Shown one piece after another: positions 49,470 to 57,749 of a stretch of DNA of 64,000 nt; position 1 is the first letter of the stretch; every line of letters begins with the position of its first letter. Source of the stretch: Candidatus Omnitrophota bacterium. Lineage in GTDB: Bacteria; Hinthialibacterota; Hinthialibacteria; Hinthialibacterales; Hinthialibacteraceae. The DNA lies in contig QZKN01000067.1 in NCBI GenBank assembly GCA_003598175.1, forward strand, positions 1 through 64,000. Direction: 5' to 3'. Made by a program: the position numbers and the translations under genes. The notes under the pieces were generated by a model. It was given only the letters and a program-made list of their open reading frames with translations, was not told where the DNA came from and did no database searches.

Positions 49470-51113
49470 ATGAAACATGTAAAATTACTCTATTTCCTAT
49501 TCTTCACGTTTATTTTTCTTATCCGATTTTCACCCATTGTGCAAGCGCAGGATATCAATCAACGGATTCAGGAAACCGGCGCGCCGTTTACCTATGTATT
49601 GGATACCAATTCCATTTCGACGAATCCAATTTCCACGCAAACATTGAACAAAAAAAACGGCTGGACGTTATTGGCCGAGGACGATACGGCGCATCCATTC
49701 AAGGGCGACGTTGTTTTTCTGAACGATAAAATCGCCGTGATCGTCCGACAAAAAAGTCATGGCGTGGAAATCTACTCTCTGATCGATGGACAATCGGCGC
49801 GGCGAGCAACTCTTTTTGCGCAAACGTCCTCCCCGGAAACTCTCTCTTCTCTCGAAATTCTCGAAAACAATCCCGGCGCGGTTGAAATCAAAGCGAATTA
49901 TAAAATAATTTCGATCGGATTACGATTAACGACCGGCGAACGCAGTTTGGAAATCCTTCCCAGCGTCGAAACCGATCGATTACGCATTGAGTCTCTTTGC
50001 GAATATGTTATCGTTCCTGATTTTTTCAGCGATGATATGGTGTTCAGCGCCGATGCATTCGACAGAGATTCGATTCGGCTTCCGACGGCGAAGTTTTTTC
50101 TGCAGGCGATTCACGGCGGCGATTGCATGATGATGGGCGTGTGGGAATCCGACGAACAGAACACGCGACTTATTCTATCCGGCAGCGGCGCAGCGCGAAA
50201 AATCGAAGCCACGGAAATCGAATGCAAGGAAGGGAGAAAAATATGGCTTGCTTTGATGGAAAATGCAAATCTTTGGCATTGTGCAAACAAGCAAACCATT
50301 CCTCCCTCAATCGGAGAAAACTGGTCGCCTCCCTTTTCTGCCAATTGGCGTATGAATGTTTTGCAAAATGGAGGGATGGCGAAATCATTCCCATTTTCGG
50401 AACCTTCGTTGCAAGAGCAAGCACAGGCATCCTGCCTGATTTATCCGATTGACCGTGATCGCGCGACTCCGCTCACCACGATCTGTCCGATCGACATCAT
50501 GAGAAATACGCTGGGTGTGGGGCCTTGCCAATACATCCTCGCCGCAGAAGGACTCGGATCGGATGCAAATCCAACCACTGAGCAGGTGACGGAATGGGTG
50601 GAGCGACAGTTTGAAAGAAAGAGGGAAACACGATACAAAGACCAAATCATCGTGCAATTCACGGCGATGACGAACCTGCTCACGGAAACAGAAAAACGAA
50701 TTGAACGGTATCAAGTTCTTACAAACGAATTGTCGGCATCCTGTCAAAATGAAGCGCGCGCTCATCCGCAAATGGCATCCGCCGTTCCACCATTACTCGC
50801 GATTCTTGCGAACATCGACAACGCTATTCTTTCAAAACGGGACGCCAGAAAATCTCCGCAATACGCAGTGCAATTATCCGACCAGATCGTTTCTCTGATC
50901 GGCAAAGAGGACGGATTATCCGTCTGTCAGAAACTGGGCGATCAACTCCGCGCCATCGGCCTTGCGCAGGATTCCACCTTGTCAAAATGCAGAATGATGG
51001 CGCGCTGGTTTTTGCAGAATTGCTGGATGATCGCCGAGCGAACGCCTGAAGTTTCCGCAACAATGGAAAAGGTTATCACTCACGCGGAGAATCTATTGAA
51101 AAGCAAACCATAG
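49470..51113 (+). CDS. Large exported protein A (paralogous pair, unknown family)
   Basis: 547 residues from ATG 49470 with GGGAGAGG upstream; the frame extends back to 49167 through the previous gene. Signal peptide at 1-26 (LLYFLFFTFIFLIRFSPIVQAQ). A beta-rich domain (~40-330) has VFLNDKIAVIVRQKSHGVEIYS and CEYVIVPDFFSDDMVF. Then comes TPLTTICPIDIMRNTLGVGPCQYIL, and a ~150-residue helical C-terminus. It aligns with the next protein throughout but lacks ~50 residues at ~310-320, where a palindromic repeat (50414-50438) sits. No known domain recognised. Confidence 0.75.
   Translation: MKHVKLLYFLFFTFIFLIRFSPIVQAQDINQRIQETGAPFTYVLDTNSISTNPISTQTLNKKNGWTLLAEDDTAHPFKGDVVFLNDKIAVIVRQKSHGVEIYSLIDGQSARRATLFAQTSSPETLSSLEILENNPGAVEIKANYKIISIGLRLTTGERSLEILPSVETDRLRIESLCEYVIVPDFFSDDMVFSADAFDRDSIRLPTAKFFLQAIHGGDCMMMGVWESDEQNTRLILSGSGAARKIEATEIECKEGRKIWLALMENANLWHCANKQTIPPSIGENWSPPFSANWRMNVLQNGGMAKSFPFSEPSLQEQAQASCLIYPIDRDRATPLTTICPIDIMRNTLGVGPCQYILAAEGLGSDANPTTEQVTEWVERQFERKRETRYKDQIIVQFTAMTNLLTETEKRIERYQVLTNELSASCQNEARAHPQMASAVPPLLAILANIDNAILSKRDARKSPQYAVQLSDQIVSLIGKEDGLSVCQKLGDQLRAIGLAQDSTLSKCRMMARWFLQNCWMIAERTPEVSATMEKVITHAENLLKSKP
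50414..50438. repeat. Repeat-derived insertion inside exported protein A gene
   Basis: AGAGCAAGC, identical to the start of the GGGTAGAGC-family arms, is followed by the perfect hairpin CAGGCA-TCC-TGCCTG (50424-50438). It is translated as QEQAQASCL at the point where the paralogue at 51157 carries an unrelated ~50-residue segment. Origin from the dispersed repeat is inferred. Confidence 0.45.
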
Positions 51114-51156
51114 GAAACGCCAATTCATTCCTATTATGCAAGATGGAGGAGCAATA

Positions 51157-53010
51157 ATGACGATTTTACGATTTTTCAGAAAAACGACGATCATCACAAT
51201 GTGCCTACTGGCAACAGCGGATCCGCTTTTCGCCATGAATGCGGATACGCCCCCCTTTACTTGTTTATTCGATACCACGACGAGTTCGGCGGCGCCACTA
51301 TCCGGCGATCAACTGAATCAACGTGAGGGATGGATTCTCGCGCCGGAAGAGGAAACAGAATTTGAATGCAAGGGCGATACCGTTTTTTTGAATAATAAAA
51401 TAGCGGTTGCGCTGCGAAAAAGCGCTTCCGCCATTGAATTCTATTCCAAAACAACGCAGGGATTTGTTCCCCGCGCGGCCATTGCGCCGGAATCGGCGGA
51501 ACACGCGCATCAAATCAGCGCCATTCAGATTCTGGAGAACAATACCAACGCCGTTGCCGTCGCTGTATCCTTTACTAATGATGAAAGAATAAAATTGACT
51601 TTTCGTGTAGCCCTCGGCCTGGGACAACCGTTTGTTCACACCAAGCCACTTGACGCCGTGGAAAAACTCACCATTCAATCCGTCAGTCGGTTCGCGGTGT
51701 TGCCCGACTTCTTTGCGAGCGACATCGTGATCGATGCGAGACAGCTGGCCGTCTCCAAAGCGGACCTTCCCAGCGAAAATTTATTACTGCAATATCTCGG
51801 CAACGGCGAGGCGATCCTCATAACCGTTTGCAACCAAATGGAGCAGGATATCTCGATCGTACTCAATGAACGAGAAGAACAAAAATTCATCACGGAAACG
51901 CAGATTCATTATGGGGAGGACGGAGAAATATGGATTGCGGTATTGGATACACCTGACATCTGGCATACGATTCCTATTGCCGAAAAGGACGCAGGAAGAA
52001 TCATCGATTTGGATTGGAATATCCCTTTTCCCGCACAATGGCGCGTCGATTGGCAATGCGCGAACAACGTAACCGACAGCTGGGAAATGCTGGTCCAGCA
52101 GCCGGACGGGACTTATTTCAAATACGGATGGATGGGGATCCCGGCGTCATTCGGTCAGGAAGACTGGCTGCGCAAAACCACACGCGAACGCTGGACCACC
52201 GTTCTCGGCTTTTTTCCTTACCCTTGCTGGATCGATAAAAAAGGAAAAGGCCACCTGCAACCATTAAAAAAGAACGTCGTTCAATTCGTTGGACCGGTTC
52301 TCATGTATCCGATCAATCGCGTACGGGAAACGCCGCTTGACCAACTGACGATCGTTGACATTGTTCGGGAAACGCTCGGCGTCGGCCCCTGCGAGTACGT
52401 ACTCGACATCGAAGGCCAGAAAAGTTCGTATAAAGGCATCGCCACGTGCGACGCGAAAGCAAAATTGGACGCCATCTATTCAAAAGGCCTACAAAAGCAT
52501 AATAAAAAACAGGTTCAACAACATCTGGACGATGTGCTGGCATTCATGCGCCACATCCGCGGGCGCATTCAGGATTACGCCGATTTCGGGCAGGAGATGC
52601 AGGACTATTTGGAGCAGCAAAAAAAGAGTCATCCGGAATGCATTCAATTTCTGGATGAAATGAAGGATTTGCTGAAGGGAATCGATCGCTATATATCCAA
52701 CAGACAGGAAAAAATTCATACACCGGAATACGCGGAGAAACTGGTTCAGGATTTTCGCGACGCCCTAATCGATTCCACCGCTGACGATGCTTACCAACAA
52801 TGTCAAAAAATCACCGCCGGATTCGTGGAAATCGGCGGCAATCAGGACGAATTGGTGGGTGAATGCCGCATGGTGGTCAAACTGTTGCGGCAGCGCGCCG
52901 GTCTGGAAACTACAGTGAATCCCGCCGTCTCCGAAATCGCCCAGGAAATTCGCAATCGCACGCAGCAAATCCTGCGCAATCCGGTAAGCTATGAAGCGCC
53001 GCAACATTAA
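51157..53010 (+). CDS. Large exported protein B (paralogous pair, unknown family)
   Basis: 617 residues from ATG 51157 with GGAGG seven bases upstream. Signal peptide (TTIITMCLLATADPLFAM). It shares with protein A the opening TYVLD/TCLFDT region, GDTVFLNNKIAVALRKSASAIEFYS, SRFAVLPDFFASDIVI, and the motif VRETLGVGPCEYVLDIEGQ at ~410. The latter (VRxTLGVGPCxY) is the strongest shared signature. The C-terminal ~190 residues are helical with cysteines (HPECIQFLDEMKD; YQQCQKITAGF; VGECRMVVKLL). The segment absent from A is at ~315-360 (GWMGIPASFGQEDWLRK; FFPYPCWIDKKGKGHLQPL). Family and function are unknown. The two genes are 43 bases apart. Confidence 0.78.
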   Translation: MTILRFFRKTTIITMCLLATADPLFAMNADTPPFTCLFDTTTSSAAPLSGDQLNQREGWILAPEEETEFECKGDTVFLNNKIAVALRKSASAIEFYSKTTQGFVPRAAIAPESAEHAHQISAIQILENNTNAVAVAVSFTNDERIKLTFRVALGLGQPFVHTKPLDAVEKLTIQSVSRFAVLPDFFASDIVIDARQLAVSKADLPSENLLLQYLGNGEAILITVCNQMEQDISIVLNEREEQKFITETQIHYGEDGEIWIAVLDTPDIWHTIPIAEKDAGRIIDLDWNIPFPAQWRVDWQCANNVTDSWEMLVQQPDGTYFKYGWMGIPASFGQEDWLRKTTRERWTTVLGFFPYPCWIDKKGKGHLQPLKKNVVQFVGPVLMYPINRVRETPLDQLTIVDIVRETLGVGPCEYVLDIEGQKSSYKGIATCDAKAKLDAIYSKGLQKHNKKQVQQHLDDVLAFMRHIRGRIQDYADFGQEMQDYLEQQKKSHPECIQFLDEMKDLLKGIDRYISNRQEKIHTPEYAEKLVQDFRDALIDSTADDAYQQCQKITAGFVEIGGNQDELVGECRMVVKLLRQRAGLETTVNPAVSEIAQEIRNRTQQILRNPVSYEAPQH

Positions 53011-53015
53011 TGGGT

Positions 53016-53035
53016 CGCCGCCGTCCCGGCGGCAT
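53016..53035. repeat. Palindromic repeat CGCCGCCGTCCCGGCGGCAT
   Basis: The hairpin GCCGCC-GTCCC-GGCGGC lies six bases after the stop of exported protein B. It matches 27423-27442 at 19 of 20 bases. Confidence 0.65.
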
Positions 53036-53094
53036 TTATATCCAATGCCGGCAGAATGACGGCGATACGCATTTATACAAATCGAGGATTCATC

Positions 53095-53955
53095 ATGAAA
53101 AAAACACCTCTTCCCCTATTTTTTTTTGTCATGTTTCTATCACTTCTGTTCACCGGTTGCACACCGAAACCATCCGAACCGGTTGAAACGGAGTCCATAC
53201 AGGAAATCACTACCTCCACCGGTATCAAAATGGTTCTTATCCCTGCCGGCGAGTTTCTGATGGGCGACGACGGAGGAGAAGAAGACGACGAACAACCGGC
53301 GCATCCCGTCAAAGTCCATTCCTTTTATATGGATAAATACGAAGTCATTCAAAAGTCATATGAGGAATTGATGGGAAAAAACACCGCCAAATTCAAAGAT
53401 CCCGACAAACCGATCGAACAGCTGGGTTGGTTCGCTGCCGTCCGGTATTGCAACATGCGATCTCTACGTGAGGGGCTGGAACCATGCTACGAAATGGAAC
53501 CGTTGCGATGCAATTTCGATGCAACCGGTTATCGCCTGCCGACGGAGGCGGAATGGGAATACGCCTGCCGCGCGGGAAGCGACACGCTCTATTCCTTCGG
53601 CAGCGATCCCGCCAAACTCTCCCGCCATGCGTGGTTCAAGGATAACGCCAACAACGGCACGCAACGCGTGGGACAAAAAATCCCCAACGCATGGGGACTT
53701 TTCGACATGCATGGGAATGTGTGGGAATGGTGCAACGATTTTTATAGCAATGACTATTATTCGAAAGGCGAATCGGATAATCCACGCGGTCCCGCAAGCG
53801 GGGAGGAATGCGTCCTGCGCGGCGGCGGGTGGAACAGCTCGGACGAATACTGCCGTTCCTCGACGCGATACAGCGAACCGCCGGGACTGGCCGATACCTG
53901 TTTTGGGTATGAAGCGTATGGTTTTCGCTGCGTCAAAAAAGCGGACGTACAATAA
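53095..53955 (+). CDS. SUMF1/FGE-sulfatase-domain lipoprotein
   Basis: 286 residues from ATG 53095 with GAGG seven bases upstream. Signal with a good lipobox (VMFLSLLFTGC), so it is a membrane-tethered lipoprotein. The domain shows IKMVLIPAGEFLMGDDGG, KPIEQLGWFAAVRYCNMRS, TGYRLPTEAEWEYACRAGS, GLFDMHGNVWEWCNDFYS, ECVLRGGGWNSSDEYCRSST and FRCVKK. It parallels the protein at 45036 block for block, and the cysteines in YCNM, CRSS and FRCV are conserved between them. Bracketing the 45-54 kb locus with two SUMF1 proteins suggests they serve its product. Enzyme activity is not certain. Confidence 0.9.
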   Translation: MKKTPLPLFFFVMFLSLLFTGCTPKPSEPVETESIQEITTSTGIKMVLIPAGEFLMGDDGGEEDDEQPAHPVKVHSFYMDKYEVIQKSYEELMGKNTAKFKDPDKPIEQLGWFAAVRYCNMRSLREGLEPCYEMEPLRCNFDATGYRLPTEAEWEYACRAGSDTLYSFGSDPAKLSRHAWFKDNANNGTQRVGQKIPNAWGLFDMHGNVWEWCNDFYSNDYYSKGESDNPRGPASGEECVLRGGGWNSSDEYCRSSTRYSEPPGLADTCFGYEAYGFRCVKKADVQ

Positions 53956-53987
53956 AGTGGCGCAGAAATGCAGTTCCGCCTCTATGA

Positions 53988-55001
53988 TCACGGATGGGGA
54001 GCGGTAGGTATCGGCGCAAGGTTGGCTTCAAATTGATCAATGCTTTTTTCCCATGAGAATTGCAATGCATGTTGACGGCAGCGTTCCGGCGACATTTCCA
54101 GCGCCTTTTCGAATGCGATATTCAAATCCTTATCGAGCCAACCCGTTTCTCCATGAATCACCACATCGTTCGGTCCCGCCACCGGATACGCGGCGATGGG
54201 CAAACCACACGCCATCGCTTCAATCATGACGATACCGAATGTGTCGGTTAAGCTGGGAAACACAAACACATCCGCAGCGGCAAGATGAATGGCTAAATCT
54301 TCGCCTGTTTTTTTTCCTAAAAAACGCACGGCCGGATATTTTTCGCGCAAGGATTGCATGGCCGGACCATCGCCGATCACGACTTTGGTCCCCGGCGCTT
54401 TTACATTGAGAAACGCTTCAATATTTTTTTCGACGGCGACGCGTCCCATATACATGCCGATTGGCCGGAAGGCGTCGATTGCATCCTTCGAACGCGGTTT
54501 GAAGAGATCGCTGTCCACTCCCCGACCCCAAAATACCAAATTTTTCAAACCTTTCTCTTCCAAATCTCGTTTCAGTGAGGGCGTCGCCACCATCGTGCGC
54601 GTCGCGGGACGGTGAAACCAGCGAATGAGTTTATACGTCAGATGCACAGAGATGCCGAAACGCACCTGAATGTAATCCGGCCATTTTGTGGTGAAGGTCG
54701 TAGTAAAGGGAATCTTCCGCTTTTCACAATAATGGCGTCCGGTGAAACCCAACGGACCTTCCGTCGGCAGGTGAATCGCGTTCGGCGCATAGGCGTCCAG
54801 CAGTCGCGCCACATTTCGGAACGGGAACAACGCCAGGCGAATGTCCGGATAGGTGGGACAAGGAACGGTTCGAAACAGGCCGGGATGAATGATTTCGACG
54901 GTGTGGCCTTTTTTTCGCAACCCTTCCACCGTCTTGGATAACGTCGTCACCACACCATTCGTCTGGGGATGCCAGGCGTCGGTCACGATAGCGATTTTCA
55001 T
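53988..55001 (-). CDS. GT4-family glycosyltransferase
   Basis: 337 residues, cytoplasmic or membrane-associated GT-B fold. N-terminal donor/acceptor glycine loop: IVTDAWHPQTNGVVTTL. LPTEGPLGFTGRHY, then MYMGRVAVEKNIEAFL at the start of the C-terminal Rossmann domain, and FPSLTDTFGIVMIEAMACGLPIAAY with the EX7E motif. The pattern is close to MgtA/SQD2-type mannosyl- or sulfoquinovosyl-transferases that glycosylate lipids. It starts 12 bases after the Gfo/Idh/MocA gene on the minus strand, so the two are co-transcribed. Acceptor unknown. Confidence 0.9.
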   Translation of the reverse strand: MKIAIVTDAWHPQTNGVVTTLSKTVEGLRKKGHTVEIIHPGLFRTVPCPTYPDIRLALFPFRNVARLLDAYAPNAIHLPTEGPLGFTGRHYCEKRKIPFTTTFTTKWPDYIQVRFGISVHLTYKLIRWFHRPATRTMVATPSLKRDLEEKGLKNLVFWGRGVDSDLFKPRSKDAIDAFRPIGMYMGRVAVEKNIEAFLNVKAPGTKVVIGDGPAMQSLREKYPAVRFLGKKTGEDLAIHLAAADVFVFPSLTDTFGIVMIEAMACGLPIAAYPVAGPNDVVIHGETGWLDKDLNIAFEKALEMSPERCRQHALQFSWEKSIDQFEANLAPIPTAPHP

Positions 55002-55013
55002 TTTTACATCCTC

Positions 55014-56108
55014 TTATCGCAAAGGAAGTGAAACCGGGCGATTGGTCTCGTAACATTGCTGCGCCGCAAAAACGACTTCATGCGTATGCGCTGCATCGTC
55101 CAGATTGCAGTGTGATTCGCGATCGTGGCGGATGCAATCGACAAAGTGATCCATCTGCGCCTGAAACGGATGATGAGAAACGTCGGAACTGTCGGGCAGG
55201 ATGGTCGGGATTTCAATCCATCCTTTCTGACCGGGATATTTATGCGACCAGATGCGGTTATCCTTCACCGAGCCTTTATCGCCGAAAATTTCGATGGGGA
55301 AGGTGTACGGCATGATGCAATCATAATTCGAGGATACTTTTCCGACAGCGCCATTGTCGAATTTCAGCATGTATACTTCCAATCCCTCATATTCCAGCGG
55401 CGGTTTGCCGTCCGCCCATTCGCCGGTGAAATAGTTGTATTCACGCGTCGAGCCTTTACGCCACCCGCCGCGCCAGGCGAACACTTCGGTCACCCGCGCC
55501 GCCTGCCCGCTTCCCTGCCCCGCCAGCCAACGCGCGGCGTCCAATGCGTGGCATCCCGCGACGAGCATGGAGCCGACGCCTTTTTCTTTCGTTCGCGCCT
55601 CCTCAAAACCCGACCACCAGCTGGCTATGTTGGATTGATAATCGATTTCTATATAATAAATAGTACCCAGCGCATCGTCCGCAATCAGCGATTTCAGCGT
55701 TGTAATCAGGGGATTCCATCGCAAAACAAAACTGACGACCGTTTTGACGCCGGCTTTGCGAACCGCATCACGCATGGCGCATATCTCGTCCCAGCGATTC
55801 GCCAACGGTTTTTCAATCACGAGATGCTTTCCCGCTTCCGCGGCCTTGATCACGTTTTTCGCATGGACGTGTTGGGGAGTGCAGATCGAAACGATATCCA
55901 CTCCGTCATGACGCAAAGCCGAGCACAGGTCCGTATACATGCCGATATTCACCAGCCCGGCTTCCGCTGCTCTCTTTTTCACGCTTTCCATTCGCCGACT
56001 CGATAGAGCAACCACCTGCGTATGCGGATTCGCTTGAAACGCTTTAATATGTTCGCCTGAAACCCACCCCGCGCCGTGAATCAGGACGCCCAGCTGTTTA
56101 TCCGTCAT
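55014..56108 (-). CDS. Cytoplasmic Gfo/Idh/MocA-family oxidoreductase
   Basis: 364 residues. ATG 56108 has GGGAG eight bases upstream; the frame extends to 56222 but lacks support. NAD(P)-binding start VLIHGAGWVSGEHIKAFQ, SRRMESVKKRAAEAG, the EKP motif in HLVIEKPLANRW, CTPQHVHAKNVIKAAEAG, and the catalytic-region SMLVAGCHALDAARWLAGQ with its histidine. No Tat signal, unlike the copies at 28828 and 31262. Members oxidise or epimerise sugars or inositols. Directly upstream of the GT4 gene, which hints at a nucleotide-sugar or glycolipid pathway. Confidence 0.9.
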   Translation of the reverse strand: MTDKQLGVLIHGAGWVSGEHIKAFQANPHTQVVALSSRRMESVKKRAAEAGLVNIGMYTDLCSALRHDGVDIVSICTPQHVHAKNVIKAAEAGKHLVIEKPLANRWDEICAMRDAVRKAGVKTVVSFVLRWNPLITTLKSLIADDALGTIYYIEIDYQSNIASWWSGFEEARTKEKGVGSMLVAGCHALDAARWLAGQGSGQAARVTEVFAWRGGWRKGSTREYNYFTGEWADGKPPLEYEGLEVYMLKFDNGAVGKVSSNYDCIMPYTFPIEIFGDKGSVKDNRIWSHKYPGQKGWIEIPTILPDSSDVSHHPFQAQMDHFVDCIRHDRESHCNLDDAAHTHEVVFAAQQCYETNRPVSLPLR

Positions 56109-56309
56109 GAGAAATCTCCCGCCTGATCGATTCATGGATTGAAACACGAACGTTAAAACCGTGCGTATGCACATAATCACCACGATTCGGCGACTTGTCA
56201 ATACGATTCCCAATTTTCCCAACGAAAACCCGTCCCATTGGCATCACTCCCCTCGCATCCATGCACTATTTTTTGATATGCTATGACAGAAGAATAAAGC
56301 GATTTTCAT

Positions 56310-56328
56310 AACAGGCTGGAAGCCTGTT
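56310..56328. repeat. Short hairpin AACAGGCT-GGA-AGCCTGTT
   Basis: A perfect 8-bp stem with a 3-base loop. It is 42 bases upstream of the aminotransferase start. Its size and CAGGC/GCCTG core are like the other dispersed repeats. Confidence 0.55.
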
Positions 56329-56370
56329 TTAGCCAGTCATTTCGAATATGCTTGTGGAAAAAGGAGAATT

Positions 56371-57645
56371 ATGATGAATGATAAATTAGCGATTCATGGC
56401 GGTCCCAAAACGATCAACGAACCGCTGCCGATGTGGCCGGCCTTCGACGCCAAAACCATCGAAGCCGCAGTCGAGCCCCTCAAAAGCGGCAAAGTGAATT
56501 ATTGGACGGGTCCCAAAGGCATGGAGTTCGAAAAAAAATTTGCGGAATGGAACGGCAGCAAATTCGCCATCAGCACCACCAACGGCACCAGCGCGCTGCA
56601 CACGGGTCTGGCCGGGCTGGGAATCGGTCCCGGCGTCGAAGTGATCGTGCCGAGTTACACCTTCATCGCGTCTTCGTTTTCCATCGTTCAGGCCGGAGCG
56701 ATTCCTCGTTTTGCAGACGTGAATAAAGAAGATCACTGCATCAATGTGGAATCGATCAGCCAACGGATCAATGAGCGAACGAAAGCGATTATGGTTGTGC
56801 ATTTATACGGCAATGTGGCCGATATGGATCCGATTCTCGACCTGGCCAAACAACATAACCTTTATGTCATCGAAGACAACGCCGAAGCCTACAGCGGGGA
56901 ATACAAAGGCAGGAAAACCGGCAGCGTCGGCAACGTCGGCTGCTGTAGTTTTTGCCAAAACAAGACGTTCACCACCGGCGGCGAGGGGGGGATGGTGACG
57001 ACCGATAACGAAGAAGTCGCCTGGCGCTGCCGCAGTTTCCGCGATCATGGCTACGACGTGCGCGAACGTCTGCGTCTGCTGGAAATGGAACAGAAACTGC
57101 CTTACATCCACACGATGGTCGGCTGGAATTACCGCATGACGGAAATGCAATCCGTCATCGGATTGTGCGAATTGGAACGCATCGACACGTGGAACATGCC
57201 CCGCCGCCGCCGCAACGCCGGAATTTTGTTGGAAGAGCTCAAAGATATTCCACAAATCCTCTACCTTCCCGTCAACACTGCCGATCGTCGAAACGGCTGG
57301 TACGTTTTTCCCATCACGCTCGATATCGACAACATGAAATGCAATATTTCCACGTTTCTGCAAGCGCTGGGCGCGGAAGGCGCTCCCTGCTGGAAGGTTT
57401 TCTGGCCGCAGTGCCATACCGAGCAGGCGTTCCGCGAACACAACGGCTTCGGCTTTTCCAAATTTCCTTTTGCCAGCCGCGAATATACCGATCCTGCGTC
57501 CGTCGACTATTCAAAAGTGGAAGTACCAAACGCTGTCTGGCATCAATCCCGCACGTTTATCACCTTCGTTTTTCCAACGTATGGTGAAGAACTCATGCGG
57601 GGAATCGCAAAGAGCATCAAAAAAGTCATTCACGCATATTCTTGA
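56371..57645 (+). CDS. DegT/DnrJ/EryC1/StrS-family PLP aminotransferase
   Basis: 424 residues. The PLP lysine is K198 in SFCQNKTFTTGGEGG. NGTSALHTGLAGLGIGPGVEVIVPSYTFIAS and VIEDNAEAYSGEYKGRKTGSVG are the characteristic blocks around the cofactor phosphate and ring. GWNYRMTEMQSVIGLCEL follows in the C-terminal small domain. Enzymes of this family transaminate keto-sugars (nucleotide-linked) for LPS, glycan or antibiotic synthesis. AAAGGAG precedes tandem ATGs at 56371 and 56374. It is same-strand with and 104 bases ahead of the Gfo/Idh/MocA gene, giving a likely ketosugar oxidation/transamination pair. Divergent from the GT4/oxidoreductase unit. Confidence 0.93.
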   Translation: MMNDKLAIHGGPKTINEPLPMWPAFDAKTIEAAVEPLKSGKVNYWTGPKGMEFEKKFAEWNGSKFAISTTNGTSALHTGLAGLGIGPGVEVIVPSYTFIASSFSIVQAGAIPRFADVNKEDHCINVESISQRINERTKAIMVVHLYGNVADMDPILDLAKQHNLYVIEDNAEAYSGEYKGRKTGSVGNVGCCSFCQNKTFTTGGEGGMVTTDNEEVAWRCRSFRDHGYDVRERLRLLEMEQKLPYIHTMVGWNYRMTEMQSVIGLCELERIDTWNMPRRRRNAGILLEELKDIPQILYLPVNTADRRNGWYVFPITLDIDNMKCNISTFLQALGAEGAPCWKVFWPQCHTEQAFREHNGFGFSKFPFASREYTDPASVDYSKVEVPNAVWHQSRTFITFVFPTYGEELMRGIAKSIKKVIHAYS

Positions 57646-57688
57646 TGAAAAAGGGAATAAACACTACAACGAAAAATGGAAATCGACG

Positions 57689-57717
57689 GTAGGGGGCGGT
57701 TCGCGAACCGCCCCTAC
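57689..57717. repeat. Palindromic repeat GTAGG(G)GGCGGTTCG / CGAACCGCCCCTAC
   Basis: A near-perfect inverted repeat with one extra G in the left arm. It lies between the aminotransferase and the next oxidoreductase gene. It is similar in style to the GC-rich repeats at 27423 and 53016. Confidence 0.65.
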
Positions 57718-57749
57718 GATAATATGGTCACAGAAATGGAGGCGAAACA

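Noticed and set aside
55125-56006. A 293-codon plus-strand frame antisense to the Gfo/Idh/MocA gene
   Set aside because: It overlaps a gene with clear dehydrogenase motifs on the other strand; low-complexity shadow.
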